A stretch of 33,233 nucleotides of DNA from Trichormus sp. M33_DOE_039 (GCA_015296085.1 DVDT01000061.1:1-33233); one strand, 5' to 3'; counted from the first letter of the stretch, positions 8,537-17,051 are shown. Notes: a model not told the origin generated them from the sequence alone. Numbers and translations are program-made.

Positions 8537-8573
8537 ATTGACCAATGACTAATGATTATTGACTATTAACCAT
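8537..8573. repeat. ATGACTA/TTGACTA heptamer repeat before the carotenoid oxygenase
   Basis: Short units such as TGACCAATGACTAATGA followed by TTGACTATTA form a degenerate STRR-like run that reaches the likely start codon. Its presence argues against starting the oxygenase at the TTG (8559) inside the repeat. Confidence 0.5.
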
Positions 8574-10073
8574 ATGCAAAGGTTAGAAAATCAACAACCA
8601 ACACTTTTAGAAAAATCCTATACTCTGGAAGACTGGCAGGGTGGATATGAATCTCTTAAAGAAGAGTTTGATTATTGGATTGATGATATAGAAGAAGAAA
8701 TCCCGCCACAATTACGAGGTACGTTATTTAGGAATGGGCCGGGATTACTTGATATCAATGGACAACGTATCCATCATCCTTTTGATGGTGACGGGATGAT
8801 TAGCCGCATCACCTTTATCAATGGTCGCGCCCATTTTTGTAATCGTTTTGTGCGTACAGATGGCTATTTGGCAGAACAGAAAGCAGGAAAAATTCTCTAT
8901 CGTGGCGTATTTGGAACGCGGAAACCAGGCGGCTTGTTAGCTAATATCTTTGATTTCAAAATTAAAAATATAGCTAACACTAATGTTATTTATTGGGGTG
9001 ATAAACTATTAGCTCTGTGGGAGGCGGCTGAACCCTACAGCCTTGACCCCTTCACTTTGGAAACTTTAGGCAAAGAATATTTCGATGAGGTTTTATCTAA
9101 GGGTGAAGGATTTGGCGCACACCCCCGTTTTGACCCTAGTTGTATTCAAGACAATGGCGCACCTTGTTTAGTAAATTTTGCTATCAAACCAGGCCCATCA
9201 ACTACAATTAAGATTTTTGAGCTAAACTCAGCGGCTAAAGTTATCAGAAAATACGCTCATCAAGTTTCTGGGTTTTGTTTTATTCATGATTTTGCCATTA
9301 CTCCACATCATTATATTTTCTTTCAAAACCCTGTTGTTTTTAATCCTATACCTTTTGTTTTTGGTGTGCGTGCTGCTGGAGAATGTATCAAATTTAAGCC
9401 TGACCAAAACACTAAAATTATAGTTATTCCCCGCTTTCCCAGAGGAGAGGATTCAGAGTTAAAAATTTTGGAAACACAATCAGGTTTTGTATTTCACCAT
9501 GTTAATGCTTTTGCAGTAGGAGATGAAATTTTTATTGACTCAATTTGTTACGATTCCTTATCAACAGTGAAACCGAAAAGTGATTTTCGCCAAGTTGATT
9601 TTGCAGCGGCTTCTCCTAGTCAACTCTGGAGATTTCATATTAATCTTCAAGATGGTCAAGTCAAGCGTAATTTAATTGAGGGTCGTTGTTGTGAATTTCC
9701 CAGCATACATCCTGATCATGGTGGACGTGACTACAGATATATTTATCTAGGTGCAAGCCATGCAGCAGACGTGAATGCACCACTGCAAGCATTACTAAAA
9801 ATTGATTTAAAGTCTGGGGAAAGACAACTTTGGAGTGCTGCACCTCGTGGTTTTACGGGGGAGCCGATTTTCGTACCACGGCCAGATGCTCAAGCAGAAG
9901 ATGATGGCTGGTTGCTGGCTGTAGTTTATGATGCTACTTGCCATCGCTCGGATGTAGTGATTTTAGATGCTCGTGATTTGAATAAAGGTGCGATCGCTCG
10001 ACTGCACCTCAAACATCATATCCCCTATGGCCTGCATGGTAACTTTACCCCAAAAACTTTTCTCTCAAATTGA
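8574..10073 (+). CDS. Carotenoid cleavage oxygenase (RPE65/CCD family)
   Basis: The product (499 residues from the ATG at 8574) is a seven-bladed propeller iron enzyme that splits carotenoids or apocarotenoids with O2. The four iron-binding histidines stand in their usual contexts: HPRFDP (H183), FIHDFAIT (H238), FHHVNAF (H308/H309) and LHGNF near the C-terminus (H488). These positions are very close to those of the Synechocystis apocarotenoid-15,15'-oxygenase, so a retinal-forming or apocarotenoid-cleaving activity is likely, though other Nostoc paralogues have different cleavage sites. A TTG five codons upstream is in frame but lies in a repeat. A hairpin terminator follows at 10091-10137. 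One HIP1 octamer is near the 3' end. Confidence 0.9.
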   Translation: MQRLENQQPTLLEKSYTLEDWQGGYESLKEEFDYWIDDIEEEIPPQLRGTLFRNGPGLLDINGQRIHHPFDGDGMISRITFINGRAHFCNRFVRTDGYLAEQKAGKILYRGVFGTRKPGGLLANIFDFKIKNIANTNVIYWGDKLLALWEAAEPYSLDPFTLETLGKEYFDEVLSKGEGFGAHPRFDPSCIQDNGAPCLVNFAIKPGPSTTIKIFELNSAAKVIRKYAHQVSGFCFIHDFAITPHHYIFFQNPVVFNPIPFVFGVRAAGECIKFKPDQNTKIIVIPRFPRGEDSELKILETQSGFVFHHVNAFAVGDEIFIDSICYDSLSTVKPKSDFRQVDFAAASPSQLWRFHINLQDGQVKRNLIEGRCCEFPSIHPDHGGRDYRYIYLGASHAADVNAPLQALLKIDLKSGERQLWSAAPRGFTGEPIFVPRPDAQAEDDGWLLAVVYDATCHRSDVVILDARDLNKGAIARLHLKHHIPYGLHGNFTPKTFLSN

Positions 10074-10090
10074 TCCCTTCAGCTTTTATC

Positions 10091-10137
10091 ACCACAGATT
10101 CATGTCTCCAATAACTTTGGGCTAGAATCTGTGGTTT
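10091..10137 (+). terminator. Stem-loop terminator of the carotenoid oxygenase gene
   Basis: An 11-bp perfect stem, ACCACAGATTC (10091-10101) with GAATCTGTGGT (10125-10135), has a 23-base loop and a short T-run (10134-10137). Confidence 0.7.
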
Positions 10138-10157
10138 TCTAAAATAATCATAAAATT

Positions 10158-10171
10158 GTAACAAAAACTAC
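10158..10171. promoter_or_regulatory. NtcA-like binding site upstream of gdhA
   Basis: The sequence GTA-N8-TAC is exact (GTA 10158-10160, TAC 10169-10171) and is flanked by T and A, giving TGTAACAAAAACTACA. NtcA is the cyanobacterial nitrogen-control regulator and gdhA is a nitrogen-assimilation gene, which supports the call. A possible -10 hexamer TAGGCT lies at 10202-10207, 30 bases downstream instead of the usual 22-23, so activation at a standard class II promoter is uncertain. Confidence 0.5.
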
Positions 10172-10257
10172 AAAATCCCTCTATTTCCCAAAAACGCGAG
10201 ATAGGCTAGGCATATATGTATCCGGTTCGCTAAAAACCGCGACTAGGAGAAAATCTT

Positions 10258-11547
10258 ATGGTTTCAACCCCTATCACTCCGTTGGAAGCTGCGACTCCAG
10301 CACATATTTGTCCATTTGACCAAGCTTGTAGTTACTTAGAAGCAGCAGGGAAAGAATTAAGATTAGATCAAGGTGTCCTGGAAATTCTCAGTCATCCGCG
10401 CAAAGTAGTGACAGTTTCTATCCCCGTCAAGCTAGACAGTGGAGATATCCGAGTGCTAGCGGGACATCGAGTCCAACATTCTGATGTTTTAGGCCCCTAC
10501 AAAGGCGGAACTCGATACCATCCGGCTGTAACATTGCGGGAAGTCTCAGCTTTAGCCATGCTGATGACTTGGAAATGTGCGTTATTAGGCATACCTTACG
10601 GTGGTGCTAAGGGAGGTATTGCGATCGACCCACAAAACTACAGTATAGGTGAATTAGAGCGCATAACTCGCCGCTATACTAGCGAATTAATTAAAGACAT
10701 TGGCCCCTCAGTAGACATACCCGCGCCAGATATGGGAACTTCCGCCCGTGAAATGGCTTGGATGATGGATACTTATTCAGTGAACGTAGGTCATGCTGTA
10801 CCTGGAGTGGTTACTGGTAAACCATTATCTATCGGTGGTTCACTGGGAAGGGAAATGGCTACTGGACGGGGTGTAATGATTATCGTGCGGGAAGCCCTAG
10901 CAGATATGGGCAAATCCCTAGAGGGAATGCGAGTAGTTATCCAAGGTTTCGGGAACGTCGGGGGTGCAGCAGCTGAATTACTCTACCAAGCAGGAGCAAA
11001 AATTATTGCTGTCTCAACGGCTACAGGTGGTGTGTATTCATCTCATGGTTTGGATATTCCCGCATTAAAAGCTTATGCAGCGGAGCATCGTCACAGTGTA
11101 GTAGGTTTCCCAAAAGCATCGGCGATTAGTAATGCAGAGTTACTCACTTTGCGTTGCGATGTCTTAATCCCAGCCGCCTTAGAAAACCAAATCACAGAAG
11201 AAAATGCTCAAGAAGTGAGGGCGCAAATTGTTGCAGAAGCAGCCAATGGCCCAGTAACTTTGGAAGCAAACCGAATTCTAGAGGCGCAAGGTGTGACTGT
11301 ACTACCAGACATCTTGGCGAACGCTGGTGGTGTGGTAGTGAGTTACCTAGAATGGGTACAAGGTTTGTCTTACCTATTTTGGGATGAGGTACGTGTTAAC
11401 CGAGAAATGGAACACTTGATGGTGCAAGCATATCAACACGTAGTCCAGCAGTCTAAACTGCGACAAGTTCCTTTGAGATTAGCAGCTTATACTCTGGGTG
11501 TGGGTAGAGTAGCAAAAGCCCTCCATGATAGAGGCTTATATCCTTGA
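10258..11547 (+). CDS. gdhA: Glutamate dehydrogenase (Glu/Leu/Phe/Val dehydrogenase family)
   Basis: The 429-residue enzyme interconverts 2-oxoglutarate plus ammonium and glutamate with NAD(P)H. The catalytic lysine is K118 in PYGGAKGG, with K106 (TWK) in the substrate pocket and D158 in PAPDMGT. The Rossmann motif GFGNVGG is at 230-236. The length fits the hexameric class with about 420-450 residues per subunit. The start is well supported by AGGAGA at 10245-10250, seven bases before the ATG. The NtcA-like site upstream suggests nitrogen control. In cyanobacteria GS-GOGAT is the main ammonium route and GDH is secondary. The gene is convergent with gnd, and the hairpin at 11659-11686 lies between them. 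Confidence 0.93.
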   Translation: MVSTPITPLEAATPAHICPFDQACSYLEAAGKELRLDQGVLEILSHPRKVVTVSIPVKLDSGDIRVLAGHRVQHSDVLGPYKGGTRYHPAVTLREVSALAMLMTWKCALLGIPYGGAKGGIAIDPQNYSIGELERITRRYTSELIKDIGPSVDIPAPDMGTSAREMAWMMDTYSVNVGHAVPGVVTGKPLSIGGSLGREMATGRGVMIIVREALADMGKSLEGMRVVIQGFGNVGGAAAELLYQAGAKIIAVSTATGGVYSSHGLDIPALKAYAAEHRHSVVGFPKASAISNAELLTLRCDVLIPAALENQITEENAQEVRAQIVAEAANGPVTLEANRILEAQGVTVLPDILANAGGVVVSYLEWVQGLSYLFWDEVRVNREMEHLMVQAYQHVVQQSKLRQVPLRLAAYTLGVGRVAKALHDRGLYP

Positions 11548-11560
11548 GTGTTTTGTTTGT

Positions 11561-11630
11561 AGTGAGGACTGTAGTTCCCTGATAAAGATTGCTACGCCAA
11601 CACAATCAAGCCTTGACTACGAACTTAAAC
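11561..11630. repeat. Possible decayed intergenic palindromic repeat
   Basis: The stretch starts GTAGTGAGGACT and ends GACTACGAAC, matching the outer arms of a palindromic repeat frequent in Nostoc-type genomes. The inner part is not self-complementary, so this copy would be decayed. Confidence 0.3.
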
Positions 11631-11654
11631 AACTGAGAATCTTCTAATTCCGAT

Positions 11655-11686
11655 AAAAAAGTGACTCTAATGTTTTAGAGTCACTT
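11655..11686 (-). terminator. Strong stem-loop terminator of gnd
   Basis: A perfect 12-bp stem, AAGTGACTCTAA (11659-11670) with TTAGAGTCACTT (11675-11686), has a 4-base loop. On the minus strand it is followed by a run of six T (complement of 11655-11660), so it terminates gnd. On the plus strand there is no T-run, although it may still slow transcripts from gdhA. Confidence 0.85.
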
Positions 11687-11719
11687 GCTAATAAGTTGAG
11701 AATTTAGAGGATTACAAAC

Positions 11720-13150
11720 TTACTTTTTAGCTTCAGTGATGGGAACCCATTCAGTGTGGAAGCTTCCGGGTTTGTCGGTGCGCAGGTAGGTGTGTGCGCC
11801 GAAGTAGTCGCGTTGTGCTTGGGTGAGGTTTTGGGGTAGGCGATCGCGGCGATAGCTGTCAAAATAATCCAAGGATGCGCTAAACGCAGGCACAGGGATA
11901 CCTAGTTTGGCAGCTGTAATAATTACTTCCCGCCAAGCTGCTTGTCTGTCGAGAATTGTTTGCTTAAATTCAGGCGCAAGTAGCAAGTTGGGCAATGCAG
12001 GATTTTCGTTAAATGCCTTCTTAATCTTATTCAAGAAGCCAGCGCGAATAATACAGCCACCTTTCCAAATCCGCGCCAATTCACTCAGATTCAAATTCCA
12101 ATTAAATGTTGCTGAAGCTGTAGATAGCAATGCCATCCCTTGAGCATAGGAGCAAATCTTGGAGCAGTAAAGGGCATCGCGGACTTTGTTAATAAAGTCT
12201 TTGGTAGCACCATCATACTTACCACTAGGGCCTGTCAACTGCTTAGAGGCTGCTATCCGTTCATCTCGAATAGAAGAGATAATCCGAGCATTTACGGCGG
12301 CGGTAATGGTGGGGATAGAAACACCCAATTCCAACGCAGTTTGCACAGTCCAGCGTCCAGTTCCCTTTTGACCGGCTGCGTCAACAATCAAATCTACTAG
12401 GGGTAGATTGGTTTCTGGGTCAACGTAGGGGAAGATATTAGCTGTAATCTCAATCAAGAAAGAATTGAGTTCGTCGGTGGTGTTCCACTCAGCAAATACT
12501 TCATGTAGTTGTTTTGCATCTAAGCCACCCGCATTTTTCAGCAAATCGTAGGCTTCTGCAATTAACTGCATATCACCGTACTCAATACCGTTGTGTACCA
12601 TCTTGACGTAGTGACCAGAGCCACCAGGGCCAACATAGGTTACACAAGGGCCATCATCGACTTGAGCTGCAATTTTGTTGAAAATTGGGGACAGATACTC
12701 ATAGGAACTTTGTGTACCTCCGGGCATCAGTGAAGGGCCATTGAGCGCACCTTCTTCACCACCACTAACACCCATACCAAGGAATCGTAAACCAACGGGT
12801 TCTAATTCTTGAGTCCGTCTTTGGGTATCTTCAAACCAAGAGTTGCCACCGTCAATAATGATATCGCCTTCATCGAGCAGGGGTTTGAGCTGCTGAATGA
12901 CCGCATCAACTGGTTTACCAGCCTGTACCATCACTAGAATTTTGCGGGGACGTTCTAATGCGGCAACAAATTCTTCTAGGGTAAAAGCAGCCTTAACGTT
13001 ACGGCCTCCGGCACGCTGTGCCATGAAAGCATCGGTTTTTTCTCTGGAGCGATTATAAACTGCAATTGGGAAGCCATTACGCTCAACGTTTAGAGCGATG
13101 TTCTCGCCCATAACGGCTAAACCAATCACACCAAAGCTTTGTAGTGTCAT
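11720..13150 (-). CDS. gnd: 6-phosphogluconate dehydrogenase, decarboxylating
   Basis: The 476-residue enzyme oxidises 6-phosphogluconate to ribulose 5-phosphate and CO2 with NADP, in the oxidative pentose phosphate pathway. This is the main source of NADPH in the dark and in heterocysts. Visible motifs are the Rossmann fold GVIGLAVMGEN (7-17), DGGNSW (100-105), the signature GMGVSGGEEGA (125-135) and the active site GSGHYVKMVHNGIEYG, with K183 and E190 at the positions known in the family. The C-terminal RRDRLPQ and YFGAHTY complete the substrate site. The length is normal. It is on the minus strand, convergent with gdhA and divergent from the Ycf66-type gene. No strong ribosome-binding site precedes the ATG. 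Confidence 0.96.
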   Translation of the reverse strand: MTLQSFGVIGLAVMGENIALNVERNGFPIAVYNRSREKTDAFMAQRAGGRNVKAAFTLEEFVAALERPRKILVMVQAGKPVDAVIQQLKPLLDEGDIIIDGGNSWFEDTQRRTQELEPVGLRFLGMGVSGGEEGALNGPSLMPGGTQSSYEYLSPIFNKIAAQVDDGPCVTYVGPGGSGHYVKMVHNGIEYGDMQLIAEAYDLLKNAGGLDAKQLHEVFAEWNTTDELNSFLIEITANIFPYVDPETNLPLVDLIVDAAGQKGTGRWTVQTALELGVSIPTITAAVNARIISSIRDERIAASKQLTGPSGKYDGATKDFINKVRDALYCSKICSYAQGMALLSTASATFNWNLNLSELARIWKGGCIIRAGFLNKIKKAFNENPALPNLLLAPEFKQTILDRQAAWREVIITAAKLGIPVPAFSASLDYFDSYRRDRLPQNLTQAQRDYFGAHTYLRTDKPGSFHTEWVPITEAKK

Positions 13151-13501
13151 AAACTATGTTTGGCTAACTCTTGCAGGTTCTTTCATCTTTAAGGGTAGTC
13201 TGAGTTTTTCTCTTCTCCCCTAAAGAAGACATTAAGAGTTAATCTAAACAATAAAAGCTCACTGCTAACACAGTTAAATAGTTTTAATTTGTATCTAAGT
13301 CAACAATTAGTTTGTAAAATTTGCGAAATTAGGGACTGGGTACTGGGAGCAGGGGGAGCAGGGAAGGCAGGGGGAGAATTTAATTCCCAAAGACGGCAGT
13401 TGCTCGAATTGGGGAGACCCCAAGAACACACTGCCTCCCCCAATGCCCCATTCCCAATTCCCAGTCCCCAATAAGTCCCTATTGAAAGGAGTAACCAAAA
13501 A
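13151..13501. repeat. gnd-ycf66 spacer with facing STRR repeats
   Basis: This 351-bp gap has no gene. G-rich heptamers run on the plus strand at 13332-13377, a TTGGGG/CCCCAA hairpin lies at 13409-13423, and C-rich heptamers run in the opposite sense at 13433-13480. The two runs are partly complementary and could fold into one long imperfect hairpin. AAGGAG at 13486-13491 is the ribosome-binding site of the next gene. Confidence 0.6.
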
Positions 13502-14272
13502 ATGCTGGCAAATGTCCTAGCTTTGGTGGTTGGCCTTGGTAGTTTAGCCATCTACATATCAGCTTTCTTTTTCCCGGAAATCCACCGCAAGAATGATTTT
13601 ATTTGGAGTGGAGTCGGACTTTTTTATGCGCTAGTTTTATGGGTGTTTGCTCCTCGCATTTCTGGAGGTCTTTTACTGGGTCATGTCGCCAGCGTGGCTC
13701 TTTTGGTTTGGTTCGGTTGGCAAACACTCTCACTACGTCGCCAGTTAACTCCCTTGCTACAGCAAACTCCAGTACCTAGTTCTCAAGAGGTGAAAACTAC
13801 ACTGCAAGAACAAGCCACTAAGTTGTCTCTACCCCAACCTTTGGCAAAATTACAGCAAGGTGTAAGTGGTTTTTTTGGAGGATTGAAAAATCGCGGTCAA
13901 CAACCTGTCACTCCCAAAATTACAACTCCAGAGCCAGAAACAACAACAAAACCTGCTGTGGAGATTATCGACAAAACAGAAGCACCAACTCAAGAGCTTG
14001 TTACTACTACTGAACCTGAATCCCCGACTGTCGCACCAGAACAGCCTACAGAAGTAGCGGCGACAACTGAAACAGAACCTCAAACTGCAACAGTACCAGA
14101 AGTAATTCCGCCCCATCCCCCATCCCCGGAACTGGTGGAAGCTGCTCAACCACATAATGAGGCTGAGGAGAAAACACCAATCCCTGTAGAAGAAATTGCC
14201 CCAGATGCGGTTTTAGCTCCCCCAGCAGAAGCTCCACCGGGAGCAGTACCGCCAGATAATCAGACTAGTTGA
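13502..14272 (+). CDS. Ycf66 family membrane protein with Pro/Glu/Thr-rich tail
   Basis: The first 80 residues contain three hydrophobic segments (about 3-24, 35-52 and 58-75) with FFFPEIHRKNDFIWSGVG and WFGWQTLSLRRQL, which I recognise as the Ycf66-type membrane domain of cyanobacteria and some plastids. Its function is unknown. The rest (about residues 85-256) is low-complexity, rich in Pro, Glu, Thr, Ala and Val, acidic and probably disordered. Codon use does not stand out. The start is backed by AAGGAG ten bases upstream, and a strong terminator follows the stop codon, so this looks like a one-gene transcript. The family call rests on the membrane domain only. Confidence 0.75.
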   Translation: MLANVLALVVGLGSLAIYISAFFFPEIHRKNDFIWSGVGLFYALVLWVFAPRISGGLLLGHVASVALLVWFGWQTLSLRRQLTPLLQQTPVPSSQEVKTTLQEQATKLSLPQPLAKLQQGVSGFFGGLKNRGQQPVTPKITTPEPETTTKPAVEIIDKTEAPTQELVTTTEPESPTVAPEQPTEVAATTETEPQTATVPEVIPPHPPSPELVEAAQPHNEAEEKTPIPVEEIAPDAVLAPPAEAPPGAVPPDNQTS

Positions 14273-14278
14273 ATATAG

Positions 14279-14317
14279 TGAAACCCAACATTTAGGTTCA
14301 TGTTGGGTTTCATTTTT
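14279..14317 (+). terminator. Stem-loop terminator of the Ycf66-family gene
   Basis: A perfect 13-bp stem (TGAAACCCAACAT at 14279-14291 with its complement at 14300-14312) has an 8-base loop and is followed by five T (14313-14317). Confidence 0.9.
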
Positions 14318-14404
14318 ATATATATGGAAGTTTAGGAGAAAATTTTTACTGTTGCTGAGATGAAGCGATCGCCTAATATTTCAATAAATATAGTCTGCAC
14401 TGTT

Positions 14405-14818
14405 ATGACCACACCACCAACCCCAGTTAAAAACTATATTGAACAACGGGATCAAGGATATTGGCTCGCAGGTACTCGTATTTCCCTGGATTCTGTGGTG
14501 TACGCTTTCTTAAATGGAGATTCACCGGAAAATATTGCCCAAAATTTTCCGTTACTTTGTTTAGAACAAGTATATGGCGCGATCGCTTTCTATCTTGCCA
14601 ACCGAGAGCTAGTTGATGCTTACTTAAAGGAAGGTGAGGCAGAGTTTGCCAAACTACAACAATCCTTGAGAGATAAGAATCTGCTTCTGTCTCAAAAATT
14701 ACAGGCTGCTCAATATGCTTTCAGTTATGCTGTCACCATTTCCGGCACTGAACTAGGGGAAGCTGGTTCAAAATGTAACACCATAATTTGCTCTGGATGT
14801 AAACCAATAGATTCATAG
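14405..14818 (+). CDS. DUF433 domain protein (antitoxin-like)
   Basis: From the ATG at 14405 the protein has 137 residues. The first 85 or so match DUF433: YIEQRDQGYWLAGTRISLDSVV, FLNGDSPENIAQNFP and LEQVYGAIAFYLANRELVDAYL, a small winged-helix-like domain. DUF433 proteins often stand before a DUF5615 (PIN-like) gene and are treated as the antitoxin of a toxin-antitoxin pair. No DUF5615 gene is present here. An upstream ATG (14360) would add 15 residues encoded over a HIP1 octamer and unlike the family, so I prefer 14405. The last 94 bases overlap the convergent DUF4926 gene, and the C-terminal residues encoded there look unlike a conserved domain. Confidence 0.75.
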   Translation: MTTPPTPVKNYIEQRDQGYWLAGTRISLDSVVYAFLNGDSPENIAQNFPLLCLEQVYGAIAFYLANRELVDAYLKEGEAEFAKLQQSLRDKNLLLSQKLQAAQYAFSYAVTISGTELGEAGSKCNTIICSGCKPIDS

Positions 14819-14973
14819 GTTTGTCCATTGCGATCGCTGAATTCTACTTCAAATGCAGTACCGTTGGCTAATAATTCAACTACTGTACCTACTTGACCAC
14901 GTAACAAATTATATTCAGGTATATCTGTTGTGAGTGCTACTATATCCAGCAACTTTGGTGTATTTGTACTCAT
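14725..14973 (-). CDS. DUF4926 domain protein
   Basis: The 82-residue protein matches DUF4926: a compact beta-rich domain with LLDIVALTTDIPEYNLLRGQ, VGTVVELL and an AFEVEFSDRNGQTYESIGL stretch. Such proteins are common in cyanobacteria, often next to small genes with toxin-antitoxin features, but their role is unknown. The coding sequence includes a HIP1 octamer. It runs against the DUF433 gene with a 94-bp overlap in opposite frames. The domain covers most of the length, so this is likely the real reading of the overlap rather than the DUF433 tail. No ribosome-binding site is obvious. Confidence 0.75.
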   Translation of the reverse strand: MSTNTPKLLDIVALTTDIPEYNLLRGQVGTVVELLANGTAFEVEFSDRNGQTYESIGLHPEQIMVLHFEPASPSSVPEMVTA

Positions 14974-15157
14974 TAGGTAAATTCGTAAATTTTAGCTGTT
15001 TGCAATATAATTTGGCTTAATTTCACTTCACCTATTGTAAGAATCACAACAAGGAATTATTTATAAATAATTTATGATACCATAATAGTACATATGAATT
15101 ACATTCATTCAAACAGTAAAATTTTGCGAATTTATAAATTTATCAGATCAAATAATT

Positions 15158-15934
15158 ATGTCTAGTACACACACAGGTATTGAGTGGACAGATAAAACAT
15201 GGAATCCTACTACTGGTTGTAATAAAGTTAGTCCAGGTTGTTTACACTGCTATGCAGAAGCTCTTACAAAACGCTTTCCTAATAATTTCGAGAATGGTTT
15301 TGATTTAACCTTGCACCCCGAAAGATTAAAAGAACCTTTAAAATGGCGCACTCCTAGCAGAATATTTGTTAACTCAATGAGTGATCTGTTTCACGAAGAA
15401 GTACCTCTTAATTTTATTCAAGATGTATTTAAAGTGATTCATGAAACACCTTGGCATATATATCAAATACTAACAAAAAGACCTGAAAGACTCTTTGATG
15501 TAGCAAATCATTTAGAATTCCATAAAAATATTTGGTTAGGTGTTTCAGTTGAAAATCAAAATTATATCCATCGAATTGACGTTCTGCGTCAAGTTCCTGC
15601 GAATGTGCGTTTTCTTTCCTGTGAACCACTTTTAGGTTCATTGAATCTTGACTTAAAAAATATTGATTGGGTTATTGTTGGTGGAGAGTCTGGACAAAAA
15701 CATCGTCCAATGAAAATTGAGTGGGCGCAAGATATTCGTGATCAATGTCAAAAAGCTGGAGTAGCATTTTTCTTCAAGCAGATCGGTGGTAGAACATCTA
15801 AAGCTGGAGGTAGATTACTAGATGGTCAAATATGGGATGAAATGCCTCCAGCTTGGCAAGAGCATTACAATGTATGGACAAAATCTATGCGAAAGACTTC
15901 TTTGAAAAAACAAACTTTGGAACTTACTGCTTAG
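15158..15934 (+). CDS. Three-Cys-motif protein (DUF5131, phage Gp37/Gp68 family)
   Basis: The 258-residue protein begins with IEWTDKTWNPTTGCNKVSPG, giving the cysteines C21, C28 and C31 (C-x6-C-x2-C), then CYAEAL. This is the Gp37/Gp68 (DUF5131) family, found in phages and bacteria. The three-Cys motif resembles a radical-SAM iron-sulfur site with different spacing. Later conserved parts are RIFVNSMSDLFHEEVP, YQILTKRPERL, WLGVSVENQ, FLSCEPLLG and WVIVGGESG, consistent with a TIM-barrel-like fold. Its reaction is unknown. The neighbour on the other strand is its known genomic partner, TcmP; their 3' ends overlap by 11 bp. No HIP1 octamer occurs in the pair, unlike in the flanking genes. Confidence 0.85.
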   Translation: MSSTHTGIEWTDKTWNPTTGCNKVSPGCLHCYAEALTKRFPNNFENGFDLTLHPERLKEPLKWRTPSRIFVNSMSDLFHEEVPLNFIQDVFKVIHETPWHIYQILTKRPERLFDVANHLEFHKNIWLGVSVENQNYIHRIDVLRQVPANVRFLSCEPLLGSLNLDLKNIDWVIVGGESGQKHRPMKIEWAQDIRDQCQKAGVAFFFKQIGGRTSKAGGRLLDGQIWDEMPPAWQEHYNVWTKSMRKTSLKKQTLELTA

Positions 15935-17051
15935 ATGGAAAATAGACTTTTACTGAATCAGCAAATGTGATTTCACCTTTCATTTTACGTCTTTTATTCG
16001 CAGGTGGATCTGCTTTTATCTTGCCTTTAGCTTCAAGACTATTAAGAGCAGCCTTGTAATTCTTACTAATGTAACGTCTGCCAACATTATGCTGCATATA
16101 AATCTCTTGCATAGTTATTGTTTGACCTGCAAATGTGTCTAATAACATTCCTTCTAATTCATCGAGAGGACGATAAAGTTCAAACAGCAAGGGTTGCATA
16201 TTGGTAGCCGGATTATATTCAAAAGAAGCTACACCTTGATTTTGATCAGAGCTTTCGTTTGCCATTATTTCCTTCATAATTTTATAGCCTGTGAAGTTCT
16301 TGCTTACAAAGATTAGGTGATGGCTAGTACGTTTTCCATTTTCATGTTTAAAACAAAAAGGTAAAACATACTTTCCACCCATTTCTTCCAAAGCTTCGCA
16401 AATAGCTTCTATAATTGTTAATTCACGCTCTTGAGGATTTAGAGGTTTGAGTTGTTCTCGTAATTGATCTGCTCTTATTTTTCCAAATAACGCATTTATG
16501 TGTTCTTCAACTATTGCATTACCTATACCCATATTGATACGGTTGTAATTAAAAAAGAAAATACAATCACAACCCCAGTCTTTTACAACTGAGTTGATAA
16601 GTTGTAAAGATAAGCCCTTATATCCCCAAGGATCTACAAAAAATAATGTTGGAATCAGGTTGAGTTGAGAAAAAGCACTAACGATATTTTCACCGACTTC
16701 AAAATTCATTACATCAGGCTTATGCTTTAACTGATCAATTCCAGGAATCACATCTATAGCTTCTTGTAAAGAATCCGTGTGTTCAGGATTGGCATCATTA
16801 AATAATGTCTTCAGCATATTCCGCATATCTGGGTCAGTAATTGCTTTCTCTAAAACTTTGATTGGTGTAGATTTTGAACCATCTTTGTATCTCCCAGGCC
16901 CAGCAAAAAGGTCTATATATGCAATTGGATATCCCGCTTTTTTAGCAGTTGGTATAATTACCTTTGCCCAAGCCCAAAAATATTTTTCAACAATTCGGGC
17001 TTTAATTAAGGATTGTTCTTTTTGCTCATCAAAGAAAGAAGGGTTGTTCAT
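15924..17051 (-). CDS. tcmP: Three-Cys-motif partner protein TcmP
   Basis: The 375-residue product matches TcmP, a family named for being encoded next to three-Cys-motif proteins. AYIDLFAGPGRYKDG (about 44-58) looks like a methyltransferase motif I, and FFVDPWGYKGLS (138-148) looks like a motif IV (DPPY-like) site, which suggests a SAM-binding Rossmann fold. The C-terminal 75 residues (YMQHNVGRRYISKNYKAALN, then a basic NKRRKMKG) look like a winged helix that could bind nucleic acid. The substrate is unknown. The gene ends inside the 3' end of the DUF5131 gene and is divergent from ileS, with a 141-bp gap. The convergent layout means the two genes are not one operon. AT-rich and free of HIP1, so likely transferred. 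Confidence 0.85.
   Translation of the reverse strand: MNNPSFFDEQKEQSLIKARIVEKYFWAWAKVIIPTAKKAGYPIAYIDLFAGPGRYKDGSKSTPIKVLEKAITDPDMRNMLKTLFNDANPEHTDSLQEAIDVIPGIDQLKHKPDVMNFEVGENIVSAFSQLNLIPTLFFVDPWGYKGLSLQLINSVVKDWGCDCIFFFNYNRINMGIGNAIVEEHINALFGKIRADQLREQLKPLNPQERELTIIEAICEALEEMGGKYVLPFCFKHENGKRTSHHLIFVSKNFTGYKIMKEIMANESSDQNQGVASFEYNPATNMQPLLFELYRPLDELEGMLLDTFAGQTITMQEIYMQHNVGRRYISKNYKAALNSLEAKGKIKADPPANKRRKMKGEITFADSVKVYFPSKQ

Noticed and set aside
8559-8573. TTG start for the carotenoid oxygenase
   Set aside because: The five extra codons lie in a heptamer repeat and no ribosome-binding site precedes the TTG; the ATG at 8574 is preferred.
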